From contig CADCWF010000012.1 in NCBI GenBank assembly GCA_902806345.1, positions 1 through 46,556 of the forward strand: 46,556 nucleotides of DNA, written 5' to 3'. The translations under genes and the position numbers were made by a program. This DNA is from an uncultured Thermomicrobiales bacterium (GTDB taxonomy: Bacteria; Chloroflexota; Chloroflexia; Thermomicrobiales; UBA6265). Below the pieces are notes generated by a model that saw only the letters and a program-made list of their open reading frames with translations, did not search any database and was not told where the DNA came from. Below are positions 8,521 through 17,310 of the stretch, piece after piece (position 1 is the first letter of the stretch; every line of letters begins with the position of its first letter).

Positions 8521-8776
8521 AGTCCAGGTAGGTCTGGTCGACGTAGCACCAACGCCAGTCCTCGCCCGGCTCGAACGACTGGACGATCGGGTGGGATGTG
8601 GCATGGAAGTGCTTGGTCGCGTGGGTGTTCGGCGAGGAGTCGCAGCAGCCGACGTGGCCGCAGATCAAACACTCCCGGAGGTGGACCCAGCTGCTGCCGA
8701 TCTTGAGGCACTCCTCGCAGCCGTCGGCGCTGGGTTGGACGTCGCGGATCTGGTCGACATGGGTGCAGGGCGTCAT
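8519..8776 (-). CDS. UBP-type zinc-finger protein
   Basis: Small cytosolic protein of about 85 aa consisting of one ZnF-UBP domain, the fold that in eukaryotes binds ubiquitin C-termini. Likely metal ligands are visible: C4, H6, C20, C23, C36, C39, C44, H52, H56, H58 and H62, with the spacing CEECLKIG...HLRECLICGHVGCCDSSPNTHATKHFHATSHP, typical of bacterial stand-alone members. ATG 8776 has GGAGG 8 nt upstream, and a TACAAT -10-like hexamer lies at 8842-8847 (minus strand). It faces the CxxC-less flavoprotein across a shared terminator. From memory this pairing recurs in high-GC bacteria. Its binding partner is unknown. Confidence 0.85.
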   Translation of the reverse strand: MTPCTHVDQIRDVQPSADGCEECLKIGSSWVHLRECLICGHVGCCDSSPNTHATKHFHATSHPIVQSFEPGEDWRWCYVDQTYLD

Positions 8777-8891
8777 CGGTTCGGCCTCCTTCGAAACGGT
8801 GCAATCGGCGGGAATGGCCAGGTACGACCACGCCTCATCCAATTGTAGGGATCGTGTCCAGAGGTCCTGAGCGGGGTGGTGGTGGCCGGCG

Positions 8892-10082
8892 CTACCAGTC
8901 GCCGGCGTCCTCGGCGATCGCCGCTGCCGTGCGCCACGGCGCCTCCTCGCGCCGGATGAGGTCGGGGTTGACGCCGACGACATCGACGAGCGCGAGCGTC
9001 AGGAGTTGCAGGGCCGCCATGCCACCGAGGAGCGGTACGAGGGGCGGCAGCGGCGAGGCGGGTGGCGGCGGCAGGACGAAGCGACCGCCGGGCATGGCGT
9101 CGGACGGGATCACACCGGCCGAGGCAGGGGAAAGGAGCGCCACCGGCGCCATCCCGACCGCCGAGCTCGCTTCGGCTGCGGTGCGAAGCCGGAGGTCGCG
9201 GCGTTCGCCGCCGCGATCATCGATGGCGAGCAGGACGAGCCCCGTCCGACCGTCGCAGGCGACGAGGTGGCCATGGAGCAGGGTCTCAAGGTCGCGGGCG
9301 ACGGCGGGGATGCGCGGCCCCTCCTCGATCTTGAGTGAGAACTCCCGAGCCGTCACCCGATCCGAGCCCGAGCCGCAGGCGATGATCGGCCGAGCGGCCG
9401 CAAGCCGTTCGGCGAAAGGGTGCATCTCGGCGCGACCGGCGAGCGCGGCCTGGAGATAGGCGGCGACCGGGGTGGGGTCGAGCGGCAACGACGCGAGGGC
9501 GGACCCGATCGCGGCGCCGGCGAGGATGGCGGAGGCGTAGGCGACGGTATGGCACCAGGAGCGGTCGACCGCAGGGGTGACCAGTAGGGCGTCGGCGATT
9601 GCGGCGATCGGTCCTTCCGACCGCGCGGTGACGAGGGCGACGCGGGCGCCGGCTGCCCGGGCCGCCTCGGCCGCAAGGAGTGTCGCCCGGGTGCCGCCGT
9701 CATGGGAAACGGCGAGACAGACGCCACCGGGGCGCGGGTCGAGGGCGGCCTCGAGCGCCTGACGCGCCTCCACCAGCCCTGGCCGTCGACCGCCGAGGCG
9801 AAGCCCGGCGTCCATAAGTTCGGCGACGGCTTGGGCGCCATGCTCGCTGGTACCGCAGCCGACGACGACGATCGGGTCCCCGGCCGCGAGAGCGTCCTCC
9901 ACCAGTCGGGCGATCTCCCGCGCGGCGGGGAGGCCGAGGATCGGCGCCACCAGAACTGGCTGGCTGGCGACCATCTCGGCCATCACCCACGGCGGCGAGG
10001 CGCGGTACTCAGGCCAGCCCTCGCCGTGCCACGCCTGCGACGTGGTATCCGGCGCAGGCGCTCCGTCTCCCGACCCCTCCAT
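8892..10082 (-). CDS. SIS-domain protein, GlmS isomerase/AgaS-like
   Basis: Sugar isomerase-type protein of about 396 aa with two SIS domains and no glutaminase domain. SIS 1 has VVVGCGTSEHGAQAVAEL and the phosphosugar-binding Ser/Thr-rich loop LAVSHDGGTRAT. SIS 2 has IIACGSGSDRVTAREFSLKIEEG, matching the GlmS C-terminal lobe, and ends ...AEDAGDW. The family isomerises or deaminates amino-sugar phosphates, or serves as a sensor. The SHDGGT loop differs from canonical SxSGxT, so ligand preference may differ. ATG 10082 has GGGAGG 4 nt upstream. It lies downstream of the deacetylase remnant on the same strand, so amino-sugar handling may be the theme. Confidence 0.75.
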   Translation of the reverse strand: MEGSGDGAPAPDTTSQAWHGEGWPEYRASPPWVMAEMVASQPVLVAPILGLPAAREIARLVEDALAAGDPIVVVGCGTSEHGAQAVAELMDAGLRLGGRRPGLVEARQALEAALDPRPGGVCLAVSHDGGTRATLLAAEAARAAGARVALVTARSEGPIAAIADALLVTPAVDRSWCHTVAYASAILAGAAIGSALASLPLDPTPVAAYLQAALAGRAEMHPFAERLAAARPIIACGSGSDRVTAREFSLKIEEGPRIPAVARDLETLLHGHLVACDGRTGLVLLAIDDRGGERRDLRLRTAAEASSAVGMAPVALLSPASAGVIPSDAMPGGRFVLPPPPASPLPPLVPLLGGMAALQLLTLALVDVVGVNPDLIRREEAPWRTAAAIAEDAGDW

Positions 10083-10309
10083 CCCGCCTCCCGTCGTTAT
10101 CGCACCAGCCCTTTAGGCAGCCTAGCAAACCCGGTCTCTGCCAGGAGTGCCGGGGTCGCCCCGCTGCCAAGATATATCCCGGGAGACGGCCGGGGAAGCG
10201 AAACCCGGAAACGCGGCATTGACCCAACGGAGCCCACCTGATTTCCCACGAATCCAGCCTCGTCTCGGTTATGGCGCTCAGTCACCGGCAATTCGGCTCA
10301 GATACCGTA

Positions 10310-11194
10310 TCAGGGGGGTGGATTCGGGATCCATTCGGCCTCCCAGCTGTCCGCGTTGGAATTGCCCACAGCATCGGCCCGGGCGGCGAAGCGGACGCCG
10401 GCGTGGGAACGGTAGAAGGCGATCAGGTGCTCCAGCATCAGCATCCGGTGGCGGCGCCCGATGACCTGGGGGTGCATCGTCAGCGTCAGGGTGCCGCCCG
10501 GCACCTCGCTGAACGTATAGGCGAACTCGTCGCGCTAGATCTCCTCGACCTGTGACGCGGCCGAGAGACTGGGCAGGCGGAGCCCGCCCGGGCACAGACT
10601 GACGTTCCCGAAGTTGGGGAAGTCGTCGAGGATTCAGGAGACGGGCATCTCGACGAGGTCGACCGAGTCGCCGGAGAGGTACGGTCCGTCTGGTTGGTGG
10701 TGATCGCCGACGCGGCACCACGAGGGCGTGAGATCGTCACCCATCAGCGACCTCTCGTAGCGAAACCCCTCTTCGAGGTGCAGCTCGACCGTGGAGGGAC
10801 TGTTGTCCCAGGTGGGCGAGCGGTCCCCGACGGAGCGCGTGCCCGCGACCGTGTCCGGGGCAGCCAACGCCCGCAGCAGGATCCCCCGCTCGGCCTCCCG
10901 CGTCTCCAAGGCGAGCGGGTCCTCGTGGAGGTAGCCGTGGTGGCCGATCTCGTGGCCGGCGGCACCGATGGCGGGGACGAGATCGGGGTAGGTTTCGGCC
11001 ACGTGGCCCGGCACGAAGAACGTCGCCGGAATCGCCTCCCGCTCGAGCAGCACCGAGATGCGGCGGACGACGACGGCGCCGAACTCGCCGCGCGAGACGG
11101 CGCTCGGCGAGCGGGCCGCGAACGGCCCCATCCAAAGCGAGATGGCGTCGAAGGCAAACGTGAGGCAGACGGTTGCTACCGCGGTTCCGCCGAT
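10310..11194 (-). pseudogene. Decayed polysaccharide deacetylase (PgdA/PuuE-like) with two in-frame stops and no start
   Basis: One frame reads as a NodB-type deacetylase from VCLTFAFDAISLW through ATFFVPGHVAETYPDLV, HEIGHHGYLHEDP, RSPTWDNS and FRYERSLMGDD to VPGGTLTLTMHPQVIGR and the end at 10310. It is interrupted by TGA at 10634-10636 (MPVS*ILDDFP) and TAG at 10535-10537 (VEEI*RDEF). As I recall the family, both positions are normally Trp, so each is a one-base change from TGG. No ATG, GTG or TTG precedes the conserved start in frame. The usual TFDFDA metal motif reads TFAFDA and GYRSP reads GDRSP. These point to a dead gene rather than a sequencing slip. It follows the amidohydrolase gene with essentially no gap. 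Confidence 0.8.
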
Positions 11195-11196
11195 GC

Positions 11197-12798
11197 TTAT
11201 GCCTCGGCCCTGTGGACGACTTGGCCGTCGACGACGGTAAGCAGCACCGGCAGCCTTGGCAGGGCGTCGCCGTCGCAGTCCACGGGGTCGGCGCCGAACG
11301 CGGTCAGGTCGGCACGGTAGCCGGGCGCGATGCGGCCGGAGACCGCCTCTTCGCCGACGGTGTACGCGGCGGCGGTCGTGTACCCCTCCAGCACCTGGAG
11401 CGGGGTGAGCGCCTCGTCGGGCGTGACTGGGGGCCATTCAGGGGCGCCCCCGGGGCGGCGCAGTTGGGCCCAGGCCATGCCGACCCGGGGATCCTCGGTG
11501 GCGACCATCCAGTCGGAGCCGAGCGCCAAGGTGGCGCCGGAGTCGCGGATCGAGCGGGCGCGCGATGCCTTGGCTGCCCTTGCCGGACCGACCCGTTCCG
11601 CCCAGGATGGATGGAACCACTGCATGTGGAGTGGCTGCATCGAGGCGACAACGCCCTCGGCGGCGAAGCGAGGGAGGTCAGCGTCGTCGACCAGTTCGAT
11701 GTGCTCGATCCGGTGGCGGACGCCGGGAGCGGCGCCGGCCGCCTTGTAGGCATCCAGGGCGCGGCGGACGGCCATGTCGCCGACGGCGTGGGTGACGCAC
11801 TGGAACCCGGCCCCGGCGAACCGGGCGACGGCCTCGTCGTAGTACGCCGGGTCGGGCCAGAATGGACGTCGACCGTCGCCGTGGGTGTCCGGTTCGATCA
11901 GCCAACCGGTGCCTGTGTCGATGACGCCGTCGATGAAGAACTTGGCGACGCCGCACCGCCACCGCCGGCCGCGCTCGTCCTTCTGGGCGAGCAGTGGCTC
12001 CCAATCGTCCCTCCCCATCTCCGGCTTGACCCACATCGGCTGGACCACCCGGCAGCTGAGGTCGCCGTTGGCTTCCATCCGGCGGAGGGTGTCCAGGTCC
12101 TGGGGCGTGCCGTCCATGGCGTGAAGGCCCGTCAGGCCGAGACGGTTGAAGCGCGTGAACGTCTCGACGAAGAGGCGGTAGCGGTCGTCGTCAGAGAGCT
12201 CGGGCATCGCGTCCCGGACGAGACCGATCGCGGCCCATTCGCGGAGCTCACCGGTCGGCCGTCCGTCCGCGTCGCAGACGATCTCGGCGGCCTCGGCGAA
12301 GCGGCGGGGGCCGTCGATACCGGCACGGGCCAGCGCGGCCCCGTTGGCGACAGCGGTGTGGCCGTCCATGATCCCGATGAAGGCGGGCTGGCCGGCGACT
12401 GCTGCGTCGAAGAGGTCGCCGCGGAGCCCCGGACCGTCCCACGGCTCGTAGGAGCAGCCCCAGCCGCGCACCCAGCCGTCGGGTCCAGCCTTCGCCCGCT
12501 CGGCCGCCATGGCGGCACGGACATCGTCCAGCGAGCGGGCGGCAGTGAGGTCGGCCCCGAGCGTCCGGATCGCGCCCATGAAGGGGTGGATGTGGGAATC
12601 GGTCAGGCCCGGCACGACGTGGAGGGCGGAGCCGTCGACGACCTCCGTCGATCGGTCGGAGAGGGCACGCACCGAGTTGTCGTCGCCGACGTGGACGATC
12701 TGGCCTCCCTGGATGGCGACGGCGGACGCATTGGGCAGCGCCGGGTCAAGGGTCCGGATGCGGGCACCGACGATGGCGAGGGACGGAACGGGAGACAT
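11197..12798 (-). CDS. YtcJ-like metal-dependent amidohydrolase
   Basis: Amidohydrolase-superfamily enzyme of about 533 aa, close to YtcJ and N-substituted formamide deformylase types. It begins with an urease-like beta segment (LAIVGARIRTLDP, VHVGDD), then the metal motif GLTDSHIHPFMG. Further blocks are KFFIDGVIDTGTGWL, THAVGDMAVRRALDAY (metal His), RIEHIELV, ALGSDWMVATEDP (metal Asp) and a C-terminal GRIAPGYRADLTAFGADP typical of the family. It should hydrolyse an amide or imide bond of an unidentified cytosolic substrate. ATG 12798 has GGAGG 9 nt upstream. The deacetylase remnant follows immediately, so the two were probably co-transcribed. Confidence 0.85.
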   Translation of the reverse strand: MSPVPSLAIVGARIRTLDPALPNASAVAIQGGQIVHVGDDNSVRALSDRSTEVVDGSALHVVPGLTDSHIHPFMGAIRTLGADLTAARSLDDVRAAMAAERAKAGPDGWVRGWGCSYEPWDGPGLRGDLFDAAVAGQPAFIGIMDGHTAVANGAALARAGIDGPRRFAEAAEIVCDADGRPTGELREWAAIGLVRDAMPELSDDDRYRLFVETFTRFNRLGLTGLHAMDGTPQDLDTLRRMEANGDLSCRVVQPMWVKPEMGRDDWEPLLAQKDERGRRWRCGVAKFFIDGVIDTGTGWLIEPDTHGDGRRPFWPDPAYYDEAVARFAGAGFQCVTHAVGDMAVRRALDAYKAAGAAPGVRHRIEHIELVDDADLPRFAAEGVVASMQPLHMQWFHPSWAERVGPARAAKASRARSIRDSGATLALGSDWMVATEDPRVGMAWAQLRRPGGAPEWPPVTPDEALTPLQVLEGYTTAAAYTVGEEAVSGRIAPGYRADLTAFGADPVDCDGDALPRLPVLLTVVDGQVVHRAEA

Positions 12799-13207
12799 CG
12801 AGCGCGTCCTCCGATTGGCGGGCGGCGAGCGGGTCCCGAACGAACGGGTGGTGCCGTCCGTCGGCGGGCAAACGGCCCGGCGGAGCCGGATGATACCCGC
12901 AGGCGTCCGACACCGCCTCTCGGCCACCCCACGAGAAGGGACACCCGTGCCAACGGGGTCGCTCCCGTTCCGACGACGGACCGACCTTGAGTCCGAAGAG
13001 AACGAGGGACGTACGTTCGCCACACCTTTGCGGAATGCCGGCGAGGAGGCACAATGGGCCGAGCGCGCACCAAAGGACCGATGGGTGCGAAACCGACCGG
13101 GGTGGCCGCTCGTCAAGAAAGGCGACGCACACCTGACGGTGGCGGGACACTGGGGAGAAGGAACCTGCCAGGGCTCGACGCCCGGTCGGAGCGGGGAGGG
13201 AGCAAAG
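12799..13207. other. Divergent intergenic region upstream of Gly-rich surface protein
   Basis: A 409-bp gap between divergent genes. It contains ACGTACGT at 13009-13016 and an isolated ATG with a ribosome-site-like GGAGG at 13054, but that frame runs into the next gene antagonistically and looks non-coding. No clear promoter pair recognised. Confidence 0.4.
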
Positions 13208-14911
13208 GTGATCGAGACGCAGAGGATGCCGCTGGCGCGGCGGCTGGTCGTGGCGGCGACCGTCTTCGGGTTGGTGTCGGGGACGCCGGTCGCGACGGCC
13301 CAAGACGACGCCCCGGGGAGCGCCGAAGAGCTGGTCGAGTCGATGATGGGTCCGGCCGAAGAGGCCCCGGTCGAAGAGGCCGCCGTCGAGGAAGCGCAGG
13401 CGGTCGAGGAGGCCGCGCCGGTCGAAGAGGCGGCGGCCGTCGACGACTCGGCGCAGCAGGCTCCGGTCGAGGACACGGCGGCCTACGAGGAGCCGGTCGC
13501 GGAGGCAGCTCAGGAGGCGCCCCCGGCCGAGACCGCGGACGACACCGCGGTGCTCGCCGTGCCGACAGCGCCGGATGTTTCGGCGGCGACGGGCTTCCAG
13601 GCGGCGGCGGATGCGGCGCTGAACGGCGAAGTCTCCACCGAGCAGGCCGCGACGGACGAGTCGGCCAGCGGCGAAGCATCCGGTGAGACGGCGGCGGCAG
13701 AGGAAGCGACCACCGATGATGGCAGCGGGGGCGAAAGCTCGGGCCAGGAAGCCAGCGGCGAGGAAGCCGCCACCGGCGACGGCGGCGAGGTCGCCACGGA
13801 AGGCGGTCAGCAGGGCGGTGGCGGCGGCAACCGCGGTGGCGAGCAGGACACCACCGAGCAACTGATCGCCGGCCTGGTCGGGAGCACCCTCGGCGGGGGC
13901 TCGGGCTCTGGTGGCGGCAGCGGGTCCGAAGTCGGATCGGTGGTCGATGGCGGCGACGTGAACAACGACACCACCATCAATGGCAACGCCGGCGGCGGCA
14001 CCGCGCTCGGTAGCGCCGGCGGCGGCGGCAACAACGTCGGGGCCGCCGGTGGTGGCGACAACGGTGATGACGACGGGAACGGTGGCCGCGACGGCGGCCG
14101 GCCGAACCTGCTGGATCTCGTCGGCGGCGGCGGCAACGGCGGCGGCCTCGGGCTCGGCGAGGCGGCGATCGCCTCGGTCGGCAACGGAGGCCTGGCGACC
14201 GCGAACGCCAATGGCGGCACGATCATGATGGGGCCGGTCATCTCCGGCGGCAACCGCGGCAACACCATCACCCTCGGTCTCGGGGGCGGCGGCAGCGGCA
14301 ACGGCGGTGGCGGCAGCTGCCTCGACGGGCCGATCTACATCGACGGCGGCGACGTCGACAACAGCACCACGATCAACCTCGACGCCAGCGGCGGCACGGC
14401 CATCGCCGACGCGGGCGGCGGCAGCAACAACTCCGGGATCGCCGGCGGAGGCGACGGGGGCGGGATCGTCAATGTCGGCAACGGCGGCGACGCCCGCGCC
14501 AACGCCAACGGCGGCACGATCATGATGGGCCCCGTGATCAGCGGGGACAACGAGGGCAACACCATCACGGTCGAGGGCGGACCGTGCGAGGTCTCCCCCG
14601 CGCCGGCGCCCCAGCCGAAGCCCAACCCTGTCGAGCCAGCCCCGGTCAAGCCCGGCAAGCCGGCGAAGCCGGGTGCGGTGGTGACACCGTCCAAGCCGGG
14701 CGGCTCGCGGGTGATCCGGATGCCGGCCGCGCGGGGTGGCGACACCGCCCGCCCGGTGCGCGTCCGGGCGGTGCCCAGCACCGGCACCGGCGACGCGATC
14801 CCGGCGCTCCCAGGGGTGGCGATGTTCCCGCTCGTCGGGGCGCTTGCCCTGGCGGGGTACGGCGTCCAGCGCCGGCGCCGGGATCAGCTCTCGATCAAGA
14901 TCGAGGTCTAA
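13208..14911 (+). CDS. Secreted Gly-rich repeat protein with LPXTG-like C-terminal anchor
   Basis: Surface protein of about 567 aa of unrecognised family. It has a signal peptide (RRLVVAATVFGLVSGTPVATA, residues 11-31) and a long Glu/Ala/Gln-rich low-complexity region (about 32-215). Two Gly/Asn/Asp-rich repeat units follow, each opening GGDV(N/D)N(D/S)TTIN (about 248 and 380) and closing NANGGTIMMGPVISG (about 333 and 432). Then come a Cys pair, a Pro/Lys-rich linker, VPSTGTGD (522-529), a hydrophobic segment and RRRR near the end. That last arrangement is the layout of a sortase-type signal with Val in place of Leu. The regular TTIN/NTI spacing suggests stacked beta strands. GTG 13208 is supported by GGAGGG 7 nt upstream. 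No partner sortase is in the window. Confidence 0.8.
   Translation: MIETQRMPLARRLVVAATVFGLVSGTPVATAQDDAPGSAEELVESMMGPAEEAPVEEAAVEEAQAVEEAAPVEEAAAVDDSAQQAPVEDTAAYEEPVAEAAQEAPPAETADDTAVLAVPTAPDVSAATGFQAAADAALNGEVSTEQAATDESASGEASGETAAAEEATTDDGSGGESSGQEASGEEAATGDGGEVATEGGQQGGGGGNRGGEQDTTEQLIAGLVGSTLGGGSGSGGGSGSEVGSVVDGGDVNNDTTINGNAGGGTALGSAGGGGNNVGAAGGGDNGDDDGNGGRDGGRPNLLDLVGGGGNGGGLGLGEAAIASVGNGGLATANANGGTIMMGPVISGGNRGNTITLGLGGGGSGNGGGGSCLDGPIYIDGGDVDNSTTINLDASGGTAIADAGGGSNNSGIAGGGDGGGIVNVGNGGDARANANGGTIMMGPVISGDNEGNTITVEGGPCEVSPAPAPQPKPNPVEPAPVKPGKPAKPGAVVTPSKPGGSRVIRMPAARGGDTARPVRVRAVPSTGTGDAIPALPGVAMFPLVGALALAGYGVQRRRRDQLSIKIEV
13948..14572 (+). repeat. Two tandem coding repeats in the Gly-rich surface protein
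   Basis: Two units encode GGDVxNxTTIN...GGTA...NANGGTIMMGPVISGxNxGNTI. The closing block recurs 99 codons apart (about 14204 and 14501) with mostly synonymous differences, so protein sequence appears conserved rather than recently duplicated. Confidence 0.75.
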
Positions 14912-14946
14912 CCACCGGCCGCGACCAAGTCGATTATTCAGGGATG

Positions 14947-14970
14947 GGGGCGTGCCAATGGGCACGCCCC
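14947..14970 (+). terminator. Hairpin terminator after the Gly-rich surface protein gene
   Basis: A perfect 10-bp stem ggggcgtgcc/ggcacgcccc with an AATG loop, 35 nt after the stop. It is followed by only a short AT-containing stretch, so termination is likely but not certain. Confidence 0.65.
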
Positions 14971-15125
14971 ATTCCGTGCTGGATGATTTCCATGCGGTGC
15001 GGGAGAGTCCGAGGTCGCGTGACCTGTGGTACCGAGGCGGGAAGTCGGGGGAGGAACTGGCCCAGCCATGGCGGCTGCGGCATCCTTGCCGGCCTGCGGA
15101 TAGGACGGCGAAGGAGGGCGGGGCG

Positions 15126-15770
15126 ATGGGCGAGGACGTGGGGACCGCGATCGAGCGGGACGGGGTGGTCGGGATCGTCCGGCTCGACGATCTCTCGGGC
15201 GCCGTCGCGCTGGCGGATGCGCTGGGACGCGGCGGCGTCCGGGCCGTGGAGTTCACGTTCACCAACCCCTCGGCGGGTCGGGCGATCGAGGAGGTCCACG
15301 CCGCGCTGGGCGACTCGGTGTTGGTCGGGGCCGGCAGCGTACTCGACTCGGAGACGGCCCGGGCCGCGATCCTGGCGGGGGCGCAATTCGTGGTGACGCC
15401 CGTCGTCTCCCTCTCCGTGATCGCCTGCTGCAACCGCTACGGGGTCCCGACAGTGATCGGTGCCTACACGCCGACGGAGATCCTGACCGCATGGGAGGCG
15501 GGCGCGACCTTTGTCAAGGTGTTCCCGGCCAGCGCCGGAGGACCCCACTACCTGAAGGACATCCGAGGGCCGCTGCCCCAGGTCAAGCTGATCCCGACCG
15601 GCGGCGTCGGTGCCGACAACGCGGCCGACTTCATCCGGGCCGGGGCGAGGGCGGTCGCAGTCGGCGGCAATCTGGTCGACCCGGCGCTGGTCGCGGCCGG
15701 CCGCTGGAACGAGCTGGAGGCGCGGGCACGGGCGTTGGTGGAGACCGTGCGGAGCGCTCGGGACGGATAG
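15126..15770 (+). CDS. eda: KDPG/KHG aldolase (Eda family)
   Basis: Class-I aldolase of about 214 aa, forming a cytosolic trimer in the family. It cleaves 2-keto-3-deoxy-6-phosphogluconate (or 4-hydroxy-2-oxoglutarate) to pyruvate and an aldehyde. Visible are VVGIVRLDD, the catalytic Glu in AVEFTFTNP, GAGSVLDSETARAAILAGAQFVV, the Schiff-base Lys in ATFVKVFPAS and the phosphate loop LIPTGGVGADN. ATG 15126 has AGGAGG 8 nt upstream. It stands alone between two secreted-protein genes with no KDG kinase or dehydratase beside it, so its sugar-acid pathway must be completed elsewhere. Confidence 0.88.
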   Translation: MGEDVGTAIERDGVVGIVRLDDLSGAVALADALGRGGVRAVEFTFTNPSAGRAIEEVHAALGDSVLVGAGSVLDSETARAAILAGAQFVVTPVVSLSVIACCNRYGVPTVIGAYTPTEILTAWEAGATFVKVFPASAGGPHYLKDIRGPLPQVKLIPTGGVGADNAADFIRAGARAVAVGGNLVDPALVAAGRWNELEARARALVETVRSARDG

Positions 15771-15783
15771 GGACACGCTGCCC

Positions 15784-15805
15784 TTGTCGCCCCGCCTGGC
15801 GACAA
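15784..15805 (+). terminator. Small hairpin after KDPG aldolase
   Basis: An 8-bp perfect stem ttgtcgcc/ggcgacaa with a 6-nt loop, 13 nt after the aldolase stop. No T-run follows, so it may only protect the 3-prime end. Confidence 0.4.
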
Positions 15806-15916
15806 ACGGCCCGGGCGAGCTCATCTATGCTTCACGTAATGGTCGGAGGCAGCGTCAACGCGATGCCGACGTCGCTCCGGTTCGCGTCGTGTACCGTGTG
15901 GCAAGGAGCGCCCTGC

Positions 15917-17176
15917 ATGAGGTTCCCGTGTTGCCAGCCGCTGCAGCTCGTCGTGGCGGTCGCCGTCGCGCTGCTCATCGTCGTGACCGTGCTCGTGCCG
16001 GCCGGGGCGCAAGACGTGCCGGCCGCGTTCGAGCGCACGAAGATCGCCTCCGTCACCCGGCCAACGGCACTGGCGTTCGACCCCGCGGGCAACCTGTACG
16101 CGGCCAGCCAACCCGGCACGCTCTTCCGGGTTGGGAGCGTCGGTGGGGGTCGGGTTCTGGCGCTCGACTTCAAGAACCAGGTCTGCGACACCTCGAATGA
16201 GCGCGGGTTGCTTGGCGTCGCGGTGGATCCGTTGTTTGCCCAGAACCGGTTCGTCTACCTCTACTACACGGGAGGTCGGGGCGACGGATGCGAGCGGCCG
16301 GTCAACCGCGTCTCCCGGTTCGTGGCGAAGTCGGGTGGAAAGCTTGACCGGGGCAGCGAGCGGGTGCTGATCGACAACATCCCGTCGCCGAACGGCAACC
16401 ACAACGGCGGCGACCTCCAGTTCGGCGGAGACGGCTACCTGTACGCCTCGGTCGGCGATGGCGGCTGCTCCCTGCGTGACGCAAACGCCTGCCAGTACGA
16501 GAATCCGAACGCTCGCCTGCGGAACGTGCTGCTCGGCAAGATCCTCCGGATTGACCGCACCGGCGGCATCCCGACAGACAACCCGCACACCGGAGAAGGA
16601 ACGGTGCGCTGCAACCAGACAGGCATGGTCAAGAACCGCCAAACCTGGTGCCAGGAGATCTGGGCGACCGGGCTCCGCAACCCGTTTCGCATCGCGTTCG
16701 ACCCGAACGATGACGGTCAGACGCTGTTTATCAACGATGTCGGCAAGGATTTTTGGGAAGAGATCGACGAGGGCCGGGCCGGCGCGGACTACGGCTGGAA
16801 CTTGTGTGAGGGCGCACAGCAGGCCGGGTCGAGTTCTACGGCCCAACCCTGCGCCGATCCCGACCTCGAGAACCCCGTCTTCGACTACCCGCACGAGGAG
16901 AACCCGACCGGCAACGAGCTCGCACGAAGGTCGATCACCGGCGGCGCGTTCGTTCCCGACACTGCCAATTGGCCGGCGGACTTCGATGGTGGCTACCTGT
17001 TTGCTGATCTCGGCGGCGGCATTTACCTGCTCGACCCGAACGATCCCGGTTCGACCGATATGGACGATCCCAAGTTTACCGCCGGAGCGCCGATCCACTT
17101 GGCGTTCAACGAAGACGCCTTGTACTACTCTGACATCTCTGCTGGTGGCATCTTCCGGATCAAGCCAACGCGCTGA
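15917..17176 (+). CDS. Secreted PQQ-type glucose/sorbosone dehydrogenase-like beta-propeller
   Basis: Exported protein of about 419 aa. A signal peptide (LVVAVAVALLIVVTVLVPAGA) precedes a GSDH-type six-blade beta-propeller. Key blocks are RPTALAFDPAGNLYAAS, ERGLLGVAVDP, NHNGGDLQFGGDGYLYASVGDGG (containing the expected catalytic His), GLRNPFRIAFDP and GADYGWNLCEG. The family oxidises aldoses with PQQ, but many members have unknown substrates. Eight or more Cys suggest disulfides outside the cell. ATG 15917 was chosen over upstream in-frame ATGs because AAGGAG lies 8 nt before it and a signal peptide starts there. Apparently monocistronic. Confidence 0.85.
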   Translation: MRFPCCQPLQLVVAVAVALLIVVTVLVPAGAQDVPAAFERTKIASVTRPTALAFDPAGNLYAASQPGTLFRVGSVGGGRVLALDFKNQVCDTSNERGLLGVAVDPLFAQNRFVYLYYTGGRGDGCERPVNRVSRFVAKSGGKLDRGSERVLIDNIPSPNGNHNGGDLQFGGDGYLYASVGDGGCSLRDANACQYENPNARLRNVLLGKILRIDRTGGIPTDNPHTGEGTVRCNQTGMVKNRQTWCQEIWATGLRNPFRIAFDPNDDGQTLFINDVGKDFWEEIDEGRAGADYGWNLCEGAQQAGSSSTAQPCADPDLENPVFDYPHEENPTGNELARRSITGGAFVPDTANWPADFDGGYLFADLGGGIYLLDPNDPGSTDMDDPKFTAGAPIHLAFNEDALYYSDISAGGIFRIKPTR

Positions 17177-17310
17177 GCGTCTCTCGCTGCGAACGCCGCG
17201 ACGACTAGGTGCTGAACGACGGGCAGCCCTCGATCGGTGGTAGCATCCCCTCGTCCCGCCCGAAAACTTCCCCGCGCCGACCGCCAAGCCCTCGCGGGGG
17301 AGATGTCTCG

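Noticed and set aside
11173..12990. Open frame of 605 aa antisense to the amidohydrolase gene
   Set aside because: The opposite strand holds a complete amidohydrolase with all metal motifs; this frame has no recognisable domain.
13009..13016. ACGTACGT as a fourth copy of the GTACGTAC element
   Set aside because: It shares only the CGTACG core, lies nearly 200 nt from the start codon, and has no good -10 immediately before it.
13054..13686. ORF with an apparent GGAGG site overlapping the Gly-rich protein gene
   Set aside because: Arg/Gly-rich translation without motifs. The overlapping frame has a signal peptide, repeats and its own better-placed site.
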